This document shows positions 27,260-36,147 of a stretch of DNA of 64,000 nucleotides, in pieces. The stretch lies in contig CABUXL010000003.1 of the NCBI GenBank assembly GCA_902495525.1, positions 24,669 through 88,668 of the forward strand, written 5' to 3'. Source of the stretch: an uncultured Collinsella sp. GTDB taxonomy: Bacteria > Actinomycetota > Coriobacteriia > Coriobacteriales > Coriobacteriaceae. The stretch's first letter is position 1. Each line of letters starts with the position of its first letter. Below the pieces are notes generated by a model. That model was given only the letters and a program-made list of their open reading frames with translations. It did not search any database and was not told where the DNA came from. A program made the position numbers and the translations under genes.

Positions 27260-27274
27260 GTGAACGCTGTTCAC
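27260..27274. promoter_or_regulatory. Palindromic operator candidate (TetR type)
   Basis: GTGAACGCTGTTCAC is a perfect palindrome about 75 bp upstream of the membrane-protein start. Size and symmetry fit a TetR-family operator, and the adjacent gene is a TetR C-terminal remnant. Confidence 0.5.
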
Positions 27275-27284
27275 TTTCTAACCA

Positions 27285-27310
27285 TAAAAATCCCCGCCTT
27301 GCGCGGGGCC
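27285..27310 (-). terminator. Terminator after the TetR-like remnant
   Basis: On the minus strand GGCCCCGCGCAAGGCGGGG is followed by ATTTTTA. It starts 2 nt after the stop codon at 27312. Confidence 0.7.
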
Positions 27311-27311
27311 G

Positions 27312-27719
27312 TTAGTAGAGGGTTCGGCGCGTAATCTCGAGCGCGGCACTCGGATCGAAATCTTGCCGAATCACGGCAGAGAGCACGAGCGAGAACAGGA
27401 CCTCGGCAAATTGCTCGGCAGAAAACTGATCGGTAAAGGCGTCCGGGCGTACCCGAGGATCACGCTTGAGCACCACGCAAAGCTGGTCGAGGATATGCTG
27501 CCAGGCATGATGCATGCGGCGCTTGCCGTCCGCAGTGTCTTGCTGCATAAAACTCAGCGAGTGATGCGTAAAGAAACCCGGATACTTTTGACAGCCGTAC
27601 TCCATCTGGCGATACATCCAGCGAACGCATGCGAGCGTGTCGTCTAGGACGGTCTCGTCATCGGGGTGATGGAAAATGTCACCCCAAATGCTTGCCACGG
27701 TTGCGCCCGCGAGTGTCAA
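27312..27719 (-). pseudogene. TetR-family regulator fragment lacking the DNA-binding domain
   Basis: The 135 codons correspond to the C-terminal ligand-binding domain of a TetR/AcrR protein; helices such as YPGFFTHHSLSFMQQ and QFAEVLFSLVLSAVIRQ fit. The N-terminal helix-turn-helix (about 50 residues) is missing. The frame begins at a TTG immediately after the terminator of the flavodoxin gene, with no ribosome binding site. This looks like a 5' deletion that joined the gene end to the neighbouring terminator. A short regulator lacking DNA binding is the alternative. Confidence 0.55.
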
Positions 27720-27723
27720 GAAA

Positions 27724-27748
27724 AAAGCCTCGGGGATTTCGAGGCTTT
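27724..27748 (-). terminator. Terminator of the flavodoxin gene
   Basis: Minus-strand stem AAAGCCTCG...CGAGGCTTTTTTC with a six-T run; it begins about 40 nt after the flavodoxin stop. Confidence 0.75.
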
Positions 27749-27790
27749 CACATTTGTATTGTTTTGCGCGAAGGACCGCGAGCGGCGAAG

Positions 27791-28342
27791 CTACTCGCCC
27801 AGCACGGCCTTCTTGGCGGCTGCAGCCATGTTGTCCAGATCTTCCTTGGTGGGGTGATCCTTTGCGGCGACCCAGTTATCGAGCAGCATCTTAAAGCGGA
27901 CATTGTCGGGATCTTGCTCAAGCATCGCCTCGTAGCGCTGCTTTACGGCGGGACCCATCTTGCCCTGGCACATAGCCCAGCCTACAAGCTCGGCATCCTC
28001 GGCCAGATTTGAGCTCACGCGGTCGATAATCTGCCTAAAGTACTCCTCGCTGGCCCCAAAACCGCAGGTACCAAACAGAAAGACGCGCTTGCCGTGCAAG
28101 GCGGAGAGCAACGCCGCGACCGAAGGCGTGCACGCGCCCTTGTCGCACCAAAAACCGACGAGCACTGTGTCGGCCGCGCAGGCGCCCTGCGCCTCGAGCG
28201 CAACCTGATCTGCATCCGCATCGTCGCTCAACGCCGCGGCATGGACAAACTCAACGCCCGCAGCCTGCAGAGTGCGCTTGATCGCACCCGAAACCATCCT
28301 GGTATTACCGCTCTTGCTGTTGACCACCAAAGAGCATGTCAT
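27791..28342 (-). CDS. Flavodoxin-like protein
   Basis: A 183-aa flavodoxin-fold protein. The N-terminus LVVNSKSGNTRMV matches the FMN phosphate-binding loop of flavodoxins (S-x-S-G-N-T). VGFWCDKGACTPS and LFGTCGFGAS correspond to the later FMN loops. A Cys-containing C-terminal helical extension (about 140-183) is not part of the minimal fold. The start is placed at the ATG just before the first strand; GTG codons 2 and 12 codons upstream are in frame, and GGGGG lies upstream. The role is probably electron transfer to an unknown partner; none is encoded nearby. Confidence 0.75.
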   Translation of the reverse strand: MTCSLVVNSKSGNTRMVSGAIKRTLQAAGVEFVHAAALSDDADADQVALEAQGACAADTVLVGFWCDKGACTPSVAALLSALHGKRVFLFGTCGFGASEEYFRQIIDRVSSNLAEDAELVGWAMCQGKMGPAVKQRYEAMLEQDPDNVRFKMLLDNWVAAKDHPTKEDLDNMAAAAKKAVLGE

Positions 28343-28468
28343 AGTCACGTTGCTCGTTTCCCCCAAAACTAAAGCCACTAATGCAATTTATTAGATGAAT
28401 ATCTTAGTACTAACGTGACAGATGTAAACCACCGTCTGTCGATTGATTAATTTGCCCCACGGGCTTGC

Positions 28469-30328
28469 TCACTGGGCGAATTGGCTGCGGTAGAGTTCGG
28501 CGTAGAAGCCGCCTGCCGCTAGCAGCTCGTCGTGCGTGCCGCGCTCGATAATCTGGCCGTCGCGCATCACCAGAATGCAGTCGGCGTTGCGGATGGTGCT
28601 CAGGCGGTGCGCCACGACAAAGCTTGTGCGACCGGCCATGAGCTCGTCGAATGCCGCCTGCACCTGCAGCTCGGTACGCGTATCGATGCTCGACGTTGCC
28701 TCGTCCAGCAGCAGAATCGCCGGATCGGTGAGCATAACGCGCGCAATGCACAGCAGCTGTTTTTGACCCTGGCTAAACGTGCCGCCGTCCTCGCCGATGA
28801 CCGTATCGTAGCCGCCTGGCAGCTGCACGATAAACTTGTGCGCGTGCGCGTGCTTGGCAGCTTCGATAACCTGCTCGCGCGTGGCGTCGGGACAGCCGTA
28901 GGCGATGTTTTCGGCCACCGTGCCCTCGAACAGCCAGGTGTCCTGCAGCACCATACCAAAGGCGCGGCGCAGGCTTGCGCGCGTGTAGTCACGCGAGGAA
29001 CGGCCATCGACCGCAATGCGACCGGCATCGATATCGTAAAAACGCAGTAGCAAATTGATGAGCGTTGTCTTTCCGCAGCCCGTGGGGCCAACTAGGGCAA
29101 AGCGCATGCCGGGCTTGGCCTCGATGCAGATGTCCTGCAGCAGCTTGCGGTCGGGCACGTAGCTAAAGTCCACATGCTCAAGGGCGACCTCGCCCTGCGG
29201 TGCGGCAAGTTCCACGGCATCTGGCGCGTCGGGCTCCTGCTCGCGCGCATCGAGCAGCGCAAACATGCGACGCGCCGAGGCGTACGCGGTCTGGATCTGC
29301 GTAATGACGTTGGTAACCTCGTTGAACGGCTTGGTGTACTGGTTGGCATAGGACAGGAAAATCTGCACGCCGCCCACCGTAAGCGCCGCCGGCACGCCCG
29401 TGATCACGCCCACGCAGCCGATCACAGCGACCACGGCATAGATGATGTTATTGATAAAGCGAGTGCCGGGGTTAGAGAGCGAACCCATAAACTGCGCGCG
29501 CTCACCTGCCGCGTAGAGCTCAGCGTTGAGAGCATCGAAGCGCTGCTGGGCGTTGGAACCATAGGCAAACGCGTCCACGAGCTTCTGCTCGCCCACGTAT
29601 TCCTCGATATGGCCGCCAAGCTGACCCTGAATGCGTTGCTGTACCGTAAAGCTTTTGTTGGAGAGCTTGGCGATGGCACCGGCCGCAAAAATGGAAAGCG
29701 GCGTGACGAGCACCACCACGAGCGTCATGGTCAGGTTAATGGAGAGCATAAACGCGAGCGTGCCAGCGATGGTGATAACACCGGTAAAGAGCTGCGTAAA
29801 ACCCTGCAGCAGACCGTCGCCCACCTGGTCGACATCGTTGACCACACGGCTCATGAGGTCGCCATGGGCATGGCTGTCGATAAAGCTGAGCGGCATGCGG
29901 CTGAGCTTGTCGCTCGCCTCCACGCGCATGTCGCGCACCGTCTCGTAGGACAAGCGGTTGACGCAGTAGCCCTGCAGCCACTGGAAAGCCGCAGCACCAA
30001 CGACGACAATCGCGAGCTTGGTAACGAGCGGCAGCAGCGCATCGAAGTCCACCTGCCCGGCGGCGACGATAAGGTCGATGCCCTCGCCGATGAGGATGGG
30101 CGTATAGAGTTGCAAGATCACCGAGATGGCGGCGCTCACAAACGACGCCGCAAACGAGACGCGGTGCGGGCGAACATAGCCCAGCAGGCGGCGGGTCACC
30201 GCGCCCACGGGATAGCGCTCAGGGTCGCCGGGCTGGCATGGGCCGTCGCCCAGGTCGTTGAGGTTATCATTACCGGACACGTTGGCCGTCATCGTGGCGA
30301 CCGAACCGGAAGAAGTATACGGATTCAT
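28469..30328 (-). CDS. ABC exporter half-transporter, catalytic partner
   Basis: A 619-aa fusion of a six-span ABC exporter membrane domain (about 50-340) and an ATP-binding domain. The latter has Walker A GPTGCGKTT, signature SQGQK, Walker B ILLLDEATS with catalytic Glu, and switch His in VVAHRLSTI. All catalytic residues are present. Its ATG directly follows the stop of the partner gene and uses AAAGGAGG inside it. With the partner it forms a heterodimeric exporter of the TM287/288 or LmrCD type. The substrate (drug, peptide or lipid) is unknown. Confidence 0.9.
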   Translation of the reverse strand: MNPYTSSGSVATMTANVSGNDNLNDLGDGPCQPGDPERYPVGAVTRRLLGYVRPHRVSFAASFVSAAISVILQLYTPILIGEGIDLIVAAGQVDFDALLPLVTKLAIVVVGAAAFQWLQGYCVNRLSYETVRDMRVEASDKLSRMPLSFIDSHAHGDLMSRVVNDVDQVGDGLLQGFTQLFTGVITIAGTLAFMLSINLTMTLVVVLVTPLSIFAAGAIAKLSNKSFTVQQRIQGQLGGHIEEYVGEQKLVDAFAYGSNAQQRFDALNAELYAAGERAQFMGSLSNPGTRFINNIIYAVVAVIGCVGVITGVPAALTVGGVQIFLSYANQYTKPFNEVTNVITQIQTAYASARRMFALLDAREQEPDAPDAVELAAPQGEVALEHVDFSYVPDRKLLQDICIEAKPGMRFALVGPTGCGKTTLINLLLRFYDIDAGRIAVDGRSSRDYTRASLRRAFGMVLQDTWLFEGTVAENIAYGCPDATREQVIEAAKHAHAHKFIVQLPGGYDTVIGEDGGTFSQGQKQLLCIARVMLTDPAILLLDEATSSIDTRTELQVQAAFDELMAGRTSFVVAHRLSTIRNADCILVMRDGQIIERGTHDELLAAGGFYAELYRSQFAQ

Positions 30329-32185
30329 TTAGCAGCCCTCCTTTGCGCAAGTGGATGCCGGGGCAGCCGGGGCGGACGCGGGCGTCGTGCTCCCCTGCTG
30401 GCCCTCGAGCTCCTCGCGGCGCAGCTGCGACTGGCATATCTCGCGATAGAGCTGGCAGGTCGCATACAGCTCGTCGTGCGTGCCCAGGCCCGCGACCGAA
30501 CCGTGATCGAGCACGCAGATCATGTCGGCATCGCGAACGGTCGAGACACGTTGGCTCACGATCACCGTCGTGAGCGGCAGCCCACCCTCGACGGCACCGC
30601 GCACGCTGCGCTCGCGGATGGCATGGCGAAGCGCCGCGTCGGTCTTAAAGTCGAGCGCCGAGGCGGAGTCGTCCATGATCAGAACCTGCGGCGAGCCCAC
30701 CAAGGCACGCGCGATAGTCAGGCGCTGGCGCTGGCCACCGCTAAAGTTCTTACCGCCCGCCTCGACCGGGGCGTCGAGCCCCTGCGACTTGTTGCGCACG
30801 AACTCGCTCGCCTGCGCCGTATCGAGCGCCGCCCAGAGCTCCTCATCGGTTGCCGACTCGTCGCGCCAGGTCAGGTTGCTGCGGATCGTGCCGCTCACGA
30901 GCGACGCGCGCTGCGGTACGGTCGCGACCACATGGCGCAGCTGATCGAGCGGCCAGGCGCGCACGTCGGCACCCATTACGCTCACGCTGCCGACGCCCGT
31001 GTCGTACAGGCGCGGGATGAGCGAGACGAGCGTCGACTTACCGCTGCCCGTGCCGCCGATAATGCCGAGCGTTTTGCCCAGCGGGAGTTCCAGCGTCACA
31101 TCGTTGACAGCGTTGGCGGCGCCCGCGCCAAACGAAAAGCTCGCATGGTCAAAGCTCAGTGCGGGGACTGGAGCAGCACCACCCGCCAGTTCGCTCGGCT
31201 CGGGCAGCGCGACCGGCTGGTTGCCCTCGTCGGTAATGCTCGGCACGCAATTGAGCACCTCGTTGATACGCGACGCGCTGGCGCTCGCCTTGGTAAAGAC
31301 CACGACCAGGTTGGCGACGTACACGATGGAGGTCAGGGTTTGCGTCATGTAGTTGACGAACGCCATGACCTGGCCCTGTGTGAGTTCGCCCACGTTGACC
31401 TGGATGCCGCCCACCCACAGGATGGCGCACACGCCCAGGTTCATCACCAAAAACGTTACGGGGTTGAGGACCGACGAGAGCTTGCCCACCGCGATGGCGG
31501 TATGGGCCTGATCATCGGCGGCTTGGGCAAAGCGCTCACGCTCGTGATCTTCGCGCACAAAGGCGCGAACCACGCGAGCGCCCGAAAGGCCTTCGCGGCA
31601 GATAAGCGCGATGCGGTCGAGCTTTGCCTGCAGCTGCCTGTAATACGGAATGCAGCGCGCCATGACAAACCAAAACACCAGGCCGATAGCGGGCGTGCAA
31701 ATCAAAAAGATGATGCCGAGCTTAAGGTCGATGGCAAGGGCCGCGCACATAGAGCCCACTGCCAGGAAGGGCCAGCGAATGAGCATGCGCACGCCCAGCG
31801 CCACGGCAAGCTGCACCTGGTTGACGTCGTTGGTGATGCGGGTGATGAGCGACGGCGTGCCAAAGCGGTCGAGCTCGGCGTAGCTCAGTTTATTGATGTG
31901 CTCGTAGAGCGCGCCGCGAATGTCGGTGCCCATGCCCTGCGAGGTGAGCGCCGCCATCTTTTGGCAAACGAGCGTAAACGAGATGCCAATCACAGCCATA
32001 GCGGCAAGTACCATGCCGTAGCGGACGACGGCACTCACGTCATGCGCACCGATGCCCTTATCGATCATTTGAGCGATGACCAGCGGCGTAAGCAGGTCGA
32101 AGATCACTTCGATCAACTTGCACGCAGGGCCAATCACCATATAGCGGCGAAACTTGCCACCAAAACGCCTAAGCAACTCAATCAT
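30329..32185 (-). CDS. ABC exporter half-transporter, degenerate-site partner
   Basis: A 618-aa ABC exporter half. The membrane domain is N-terminal and the ATPase domain has Walker A GGTGSGKST and signature SGGQRQR. The Walker B carboxylate position is Asp (VLIMDDSAS) and the switch His is replaced by Gln (VSQRVSTV). These two changes mark the non-hydrolysing half of heterodimeric exporters. The start is ATG behind GGGAG. It is the first gene of the two-gene unit. A Pro/Ala-rich tail ends the protein. Confidence 0.9.
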   Translation of the reverse strand: MIELLRRFGGKFRRYMVIGPACKLIEVIFDLLTPLVIAQMIDKGIGAHDVSAVVRYGMVLAAMAVIGISFTLVCQKMAALTSQGMGTDIRGALYEHINKLSYAELDRFGTPSLITRITNDVNQVQLAVALGVRMLIRWPFLAVGSMCAALAIDLKLGIIFLICTPAIGLVFWFVMARCIPYYRQLQAKLDRIALICREGLSGARVVRAFVREDHERERFAQAADDQAHTAIAVGKLSSVLNPVTFLVMNLGVCAILWVGGIQVNVGELTQGQVMAFVNYMTQTLTSIVYVANLVVVFTKASASASRINEVLNCVPSITDEGNQPVALPEPSELAGGAAPVPALSFDHASFSFGAGAANAVNDVTLELPLGKTLGIIGGTGSGKSTLVSLIPRLYDTGVGSVSVMGADVRAWPLDQLRHVVATVPQRASLVSGTIRSNLTWRDESATDEELWAALDTAQASEFVRNKSQGLDAPVEAGGKNFSGGQRQRLTIARALVGSPQVLIMDDSASALDFKTDAALRHAIRERSVRGAVEGGLPLTTVIVSQRVSTVRDADMICVLDHGSVAGLGTHDELYATCQLYREICQSQLRREELEGQQGSTTPASAPAAPASTCAKEGC

Positions 32186-32388
32186 AGAAGGCGCTCCCTA
32201 TCATCATCTCTCTTCAATCTGATTCATGATAGTACGGCGAGTCCTGGAGATGCGTAAGCAACTCGTTACAGATGTAAGGGCGACGGTCACTAGCGCCCAA
32301 GGCATGTAGCAGCCGATGTTTTGGCAACGCCGGCGAGCGGCATAACGCCAGGGATTCAATTATCAGATAAATGTGACCCTTCAGGCGG

Positions 32389-32513
32389 TTTTGGTCGGCT
32401 ACCCGCGAGTGCCGGCAGGGCGCTTGGTAGTCGAGCGATCCCGCAGGCGAAGCCGAGGACCAGCGAGACACCAAGCGCCCTGCCGGCACTCGCGGGTAGC
32501 CGCGGCACCAAAA
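32389..32513. repeat. Large hairpin, 32-bp perfect arms
   Basis: Arms 32397-32428 and 32470-32501 are perfect complements, with an outer TTTTGGT/ACCAAAA extension. The loop is 41 nt. On the minus strand it directly follows the SRP RNA gene and may act as its 3'-end structure. It also lies about 210 bp upstream of the ABC exporter genes. Confidence 0.75.
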
Positions 32514-32517
32514 AGCG

Positions 32518-32630
32518 CCCGTGCGCTCGATGGATTCGGATGCCCGACAGAGGCTCCTTATGGCTGCTTCCTTCCGGACCTGACCAGATTCGGAACATGT
32601 CGTCATCCGAACCCATCGAACGCGCTAGGC
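32518..32630 (-). ncRNA. ffs: Signal recognition particle RNA (small bacterial type)
   Basis: The minus strand contains the conserved SRP domain IV sequence GGTCAGGTCCGGAAGGAAGC followed by AGCC. Long pairing arms (CGATGGGTTCGGATG with CATCCGAATCCATCG) bring the ends together. The exact ends are estimated from the stem. Confidence 0.9.
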
Positions 32631-32668
32631 GCTCGATATATCTTACCCGCTCCCGCCCGACAGGGCAA

Positions 32669-32772
32669 GGTGGCTAATTTGGGACGGAGCCAAAAAGACC
32701 ACTTTTGAGTTGCGGTGGAATAGCTCCTGTTTTACGACCCGAGGCCAAAAACAAGAACTATTTCACCGCAAC
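32669..32772. repeat. Two adjacent intergenic palindromic repeats
   Basis: The first (32669-32708) contains GGCTAATTTGGGACGG, also seen at 45180. The second (32709-32772) starts GTTGCGGTGGAATAG and ends CTATTTCACCGCAAC, the same family as 3123-3187. Both lie between the SRP RNA and the TadA-glycerate kinase gene and may end transcription of the latter. Confidence 0.65.
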
Positions 32773-32790
32773 TTATCGAGGGGATGGATT

Positions 32791-34572
32791 TTAGATGCGG
32801 CCGAGGTCGTAAGCTCGAGCGGCAGTCTCGCCAGCGCAGACAAGGTTTGCCTCTGCCTCGCGCGGATCGAGCGCCAGCTCAAGGGTCATGGCTCTGCGAC
32901 AGACCGGCAGAGCTAAGTCGATACCCTGTCCATACACCGCATCCAGGTTGTCGGCACGACCGCCCACGACGGCGACCACTGGCTTGCCATAGCGCTTAGC
33001 ACGGCGGGCCACACCCACCGGCGCCTTGCCGGCAGCGGATTGCTCGTCCATATTGCCCTCGCCCGTTATGACCAGGTCGACATCGCTCACACGCTCGTCG
33101 AACCCAACGAGGTCGAGCACCGTCTCAACGCCCGAACGCAACTCGGCACCAAGTGTCAACAACGCGGCGCCCAGACCACCAGCGGCACCGGCACCGGGCA
33201 CGCCGAGCACCGAGCCAAACGTCCGCGCACCCTCGGGCATGCGCAGTAGCCCCTGAGCCCGTGCCTCGGCAACCGCCGTATCGAGCAGTCGACCGTAGCC
33301 GACCATCCAGCCGTCATACCCGCCCAGCGCTTCGGCATCGTCTGTCGGCAGGCCCTTTTGCCCGCCAAACACCGCAAGCGCCCCGCGACGCCCCACGAGC
33401 GGATTCTCGACATCGGAAAGCACCACGATGCGTGCGCCGCCCAGCACCCGAAGCGCCGGCGTCAGGTCAACACCGGCGACTCGTTCAAGGCCCGCGAGCC
33501 CCGGCGCGATATCGCAGCCATGGTCATCGACAAGACGCGCGCCCAGCGCCTGCAGCATGCCGGCGCCACCGTCGTTGGTGGCACTGCCGCCCAAGCCAAT
33601 ATAGATCGTCTTTGCACCCGCGCGAACCGCACGAAGCATCAGTTCGCCCACGCCATAGGTTGTGGCCGCCAACGCCGCCGACTCCGTGCAAGGCGAATAC
33701 CCAATACCCGCCGCCTCGGCCATCTCAATTACAGCCGACTCGTGCTCGTCGTCCACCAGCATCCGGGCAGACACGCGGTCGCCCAAGGGGCCTGCAACCT
33801 CGCAGGTCAAAAGCTCGCCACCGCACGCGGCGATAGCGTCGAGTGTTCCCTCGCCACCATCCGCCAGCGGCAACGCGGCCATCTCGGCATCGGGCCACAC
33901 ACGGCGCACGCCTTCGGCAACCGCCGCCTCCGCCTGCGCGCTCGAAACGCTACCCTTAAAGGAGTCGATTGCCAGCAGTACACGGCGAGACCGGCGGCAC
34001 GCGGGGCCAAAGTCAACCGCCTCAACGGCAATATCTTCGGCACACGTGAGCGCCTCGGCATGAGCGGCATGCGCCTCAAGATCGGCCCCACAACCGCCAT
34101 CAGCGCCGCCCGCTCCGCGCAGACCGCCAAAATAGCTAATCAGCAGCTCACGGCATTCATCCGCCAGGACCCCAGCCGTCACGTTAAACCGATGATTCAG
34201 GCGCGAATCGGCATTCAGGTCATACAGCGAACCCAGCGCGCCCGCCTTGGCATCACTCGCGCCATACACGCAGCGCCCCACGCGCGCGTTGACCATAAGG
34301 CCCGCGCACATGCAGCAGGGTTCCAACGTCACATAAACCGTACAGTCGAAAAGGCGCCAGCGGCCAAGCGCCTGGGCAGCGGCGCACACGGCCGCAAACT
34401 CGGCATGAGCCGAAGGGTCCTGGTCGAGCTCGCGACGATTATGCGCCCGCGCGACGATCTCACCGTCGCGCACCACTACGGCTCCGATGGGCACCTCGCC
34501 CACCGCCGCGGCGGCGCGCGCCTCGGCCAGTGCCTCGCGCATGAACTTCTCGTCGATTTCGGTGATCGTCAT
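32791..34572 (-). CDS. tadA-glxK: tRNA adenosine deaminase TadA fused to glycerate kinase
   Basis: A 593-aa fusion. Residues 1-155 are a complete TadA: HAE with His56 and Glu58, and PCCMC with Cys86 and Cys89 as zinc ligands; it should edit A34 to inosine in tRNA-Arg. Residues about 197-593 are a complete type I glycerate kinase (AIDSFKGSVSS, GGSATNDGGAG, ITGEGNMDEQSAAGK), which phosphorylates glycerate. A 40-residue linker joins them. The start ATG at 34570-34572 has GGGAAGG. No frameshift or stop separates the domains and the joint region is in one frame, so the fusion is real unless the assembly is wrong. The two activities have no known pathway link. Confidence 0.88.
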   Translation of the reverse strand: MTITEIDEKFMREALAEARAAAAVGEVPIGAVVVRDGEIVARAHNRRELDQDPSAHAEFAAVCAAAQALGRWRLFDCTVYVTLEPCCMCAGLMVNARVGRCVYGASDAKAGALGSLYDLNADSRLNHRFNVTAGVLADECRELLISYFGGLRGAGGADGGCGADLEAHAAHAEALTCAEDIAVEAVDFGPACRRSRRVLLAIDSFKGSVSSAQAEAAVAEGVRRVWPDAEMAALPLADGGEGTLDAIAACGGELLTCEVAGPLGDRVSARMLVDDEHESAVIEMAEAAGIGYSPCTESAALAATTYGVGELMLRAVRAGAKTIYIGLGGSATNDGGAGMLQALGARLVDDHGCDIAPGLAGLERVAGVDLTPALRVLGGARIVVLSDVENPLVGRRGALAVFGGQKGLPTDDAEALGGYDGWMVGYGRLLDTAVAEARAQGLLRMPEGARTFGSVLGVPGAGAAGGLGAALLTLGAELRSGVETVLDLVGFDERVSDVDLVITGEGNMDEQSAAGKAPVGVARRAKRYGKPVVAVVGGRADNLDAVYGQGIDLALPVCRRAMTLELALDPREAEANLVCAGETAARAYDLGRI

Positions 34573-34623
34573 CGTTCGCCTTCCCTGTTGCAAATTCAAA
34601 ACGATGCTATCATTACGACTCAC

Positions 34624-34713
34624 GGAGAGATGGCAGAGCGGTTGAATGCGGCGGTCTTGAAAACCGTTGAGCGCGAGAGCGTTCCGGGGGTTCGAATCCC
34701 CCTCTCTCCGCCA
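34624..34713 (+). tRNA. tRNA-Ser (anticodon TGA)
   Basis: The acceptor stem GGAGAGA pairs with TCTCTCC at 34703-34709. The anticodon arm is GCGGTCTTGAAAACCGT with TGA. A long variable arm typical of serine tRNAs and a T loop (GGTTCGAATCC) are present, and CCA is encoded (34711-34713). Confidence 0.95.
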
Positions 34714-34716
34714 CTC

Positions 34717-35313
34717 CTAGTGATGCACCGGTGTCATGGTCCGCTCAAACAGCGCATCGACCACGTCGGCTATCTCAGGTCGACGCTCAAGATCGTGGCC
34801 CGATTCCCACCATATCGTGAAAAGACGAATAATACCGCCGGCGACAAACTCAGACGTCGTCTCGAGTGACACGGGGGCCAGGGCGTCCTCGGCAAGCACG
34901 TTCATCACACGCTCGCGGATGGAGCGGGCAATGCGGTCGCAAATAACGTTGGTCAACATGCCCGACATGCTGCTTGCCAAAATGTTATCCATGAGCCGCT
35001 CGTGCGTCAGAATCAAATCCATGGCATCGTCCAAAATCGCGTGCCGAAGCGCGCGCACGTCCTCGGCAGACACTGCGCCGGCCTCATCGGGCTGTTTTTG
35101 CGGCAAGCCCGACATGAGCTCATCGATATAAAAGGCAAAGTAATCGTTCTTGTCGCGAAAGTGCTTGTAGAACGTCGTGCGGCGAATCATGGCGCGGTCG
35201 CACAGCATGGCAACCGTCAGGTCCTCAAAACGATGCTCCTCGAGAAGCTCGGTAAAGGCATCGAACAGGGCGCGGTAGGTTTTCTTGATGCGAAGGTCCA
35301 CTGGTATCGCCAT
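34717..35313 (-). CDS. TetR/AcrR-family transcriptional regulator
   Basis: A 198-aa regulator with an N-terminal helix-turn-helix (VDLRIKKTYRALFDAF, then LTVAMLCDRAMIRRTTFYKHF). The helical ligand domain has a Trp-rich end (IRLFTIWWESGH). The start is placed at the ATG at 35311-35313; a GTG four codons later is possible, and the ribosome binding site is weak. It lies next to tRNA-Ser and is divergent from lemA, so it may regulate itself or lemA. Confidence 0.8.
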   Translation of the reverse strand: MAIPVDLRIKKTYRALFDAFTELLEEHRFEDLTVAMLCDRAMIRRTTFYKHFRDKNDYFAFYIDELMSGLPQKQPDEAGAVSAEDVRALRHAILDDAMDLILTHERLMDNILASSMSGMLTNVICDRIARSIRERVMNVLAEDALAPVSLETTSEFVAGGIIRLFTIWWESGHDLERRPEIADVVDALFERTMTPVHH

Positions 35314-35512
35314 CCTCAGGGCAAAGACAACACTCGTCAATCTGTCGCATATCTTACACCTGTACCTCGCGCGCTTTGCCCCGGTGCCAACCCCGCCGAA
35401 AACACAACGCTTACCGGAAAGTTCGGCACGGTCAAACGTTGCGGGTATACTAGTAGCGTTATACCAACGGCAGCTGGCGCATGCCGCCGCGGCCATTCGA
35501 AACGGAGACATC

Positions 35513-36064
35513 ATGATTACCGTCATCATCGGCATCGTTGTTGTCATTGTGATTGTCTGCGCCATCGCCGGCATCTACAACAACATGGTCACCAAGCGTA
35601 ACCGCATCGATAACGCCTGGCAGAACATCGATACGCAGCTGCAGCGCCGCAACGACCTGATCCCCAACCTGGTCGAGACCGTCAAGGGCTACGCCAAGCA
35701 CGAGCAGGAGACGCTCTCCGCCGTGATCAGCGCGCGTAACACCGCCGTCAAGGCCACCACGCCCGAGGCCAAGATGGAAGCCGACAACGTGCTGACCGGT
35801 GCGCTGCGTCAGCTCTTCGCCGTAGCCGAGGCCTATCCCGATCTTAAGGCAAACACCAACTTTACGCAGCTGCAGGCATCGCTCGAGGATACCGAGAACA
35901 AGATTAGCTATGCACGCCAGAGCTACAACGATTGCGTGCTCAGCTACAATAACGCTATCCAGACGTTCCCGGCTGTCATCTTTGCCGGCATCTTCCAGTT
36001 TAAGGAGCGCCAGGGCTTCGAGGCCGCCGAAGCAGCCCGCCAGGCCCCGACCGTCAAGTTCTAG
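35513..36064 (+). CDS. lemA: LemA family protein
   Basis: A 183-aa protein with one N-terminal membrane helix. It also has the LemA signature VTKRNRIDNAWQNIDTQLQR, then RNDLIPNLVETVKGY and a C-terminal FQFKERQGFE. The helical body faces outside. LemA proteins are common but their biochemical role is not established. The start ATG at 35513 has ACGGAGAC upstream. It is monocistronic, with a clear terminator at 36101-36147. Confidence 0.9.
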   Translation: MITVIIGIVVVIVIVCAIAGIYNNMVTKRNRIDNAWQNIDTQLQRRNDLIPNLVETVKGYAKHEQETLSAVISARNTAVKATTPEAKMEADNVLTGALRQLFAVAEAYPDLKANTNFTQLQASLEDTENKISYARQSYNDCVLSYNNAIQTFPAVIFAGIFQFKERQGFEAAEAARQAPTVKF

Positions 36065-36100
36065 TAGTTTGGCAGCGCATCCTTAATCGGCCAAATGTAT

Positions 36101-36147
36101 AAACCGCCCCGTCGAATGCATACTTCGACGGGGCGGTTTCCTTTTTC
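36101..36147 (+). terminator. lemA terminator
   Basis: The stem AAACCGCCCCGTCGAA with its perfect complement around TGCATAC is followed by CCTTTTT. Confidence 0.85.

Noticed and set aside
29174..32257. A 1027-codon open frame on the plus strand across the ABC exporter genes
   Set aside because: It is antisense to two clear ABC genes, has no recognisable domain and is explained by high GC content and codon bias.
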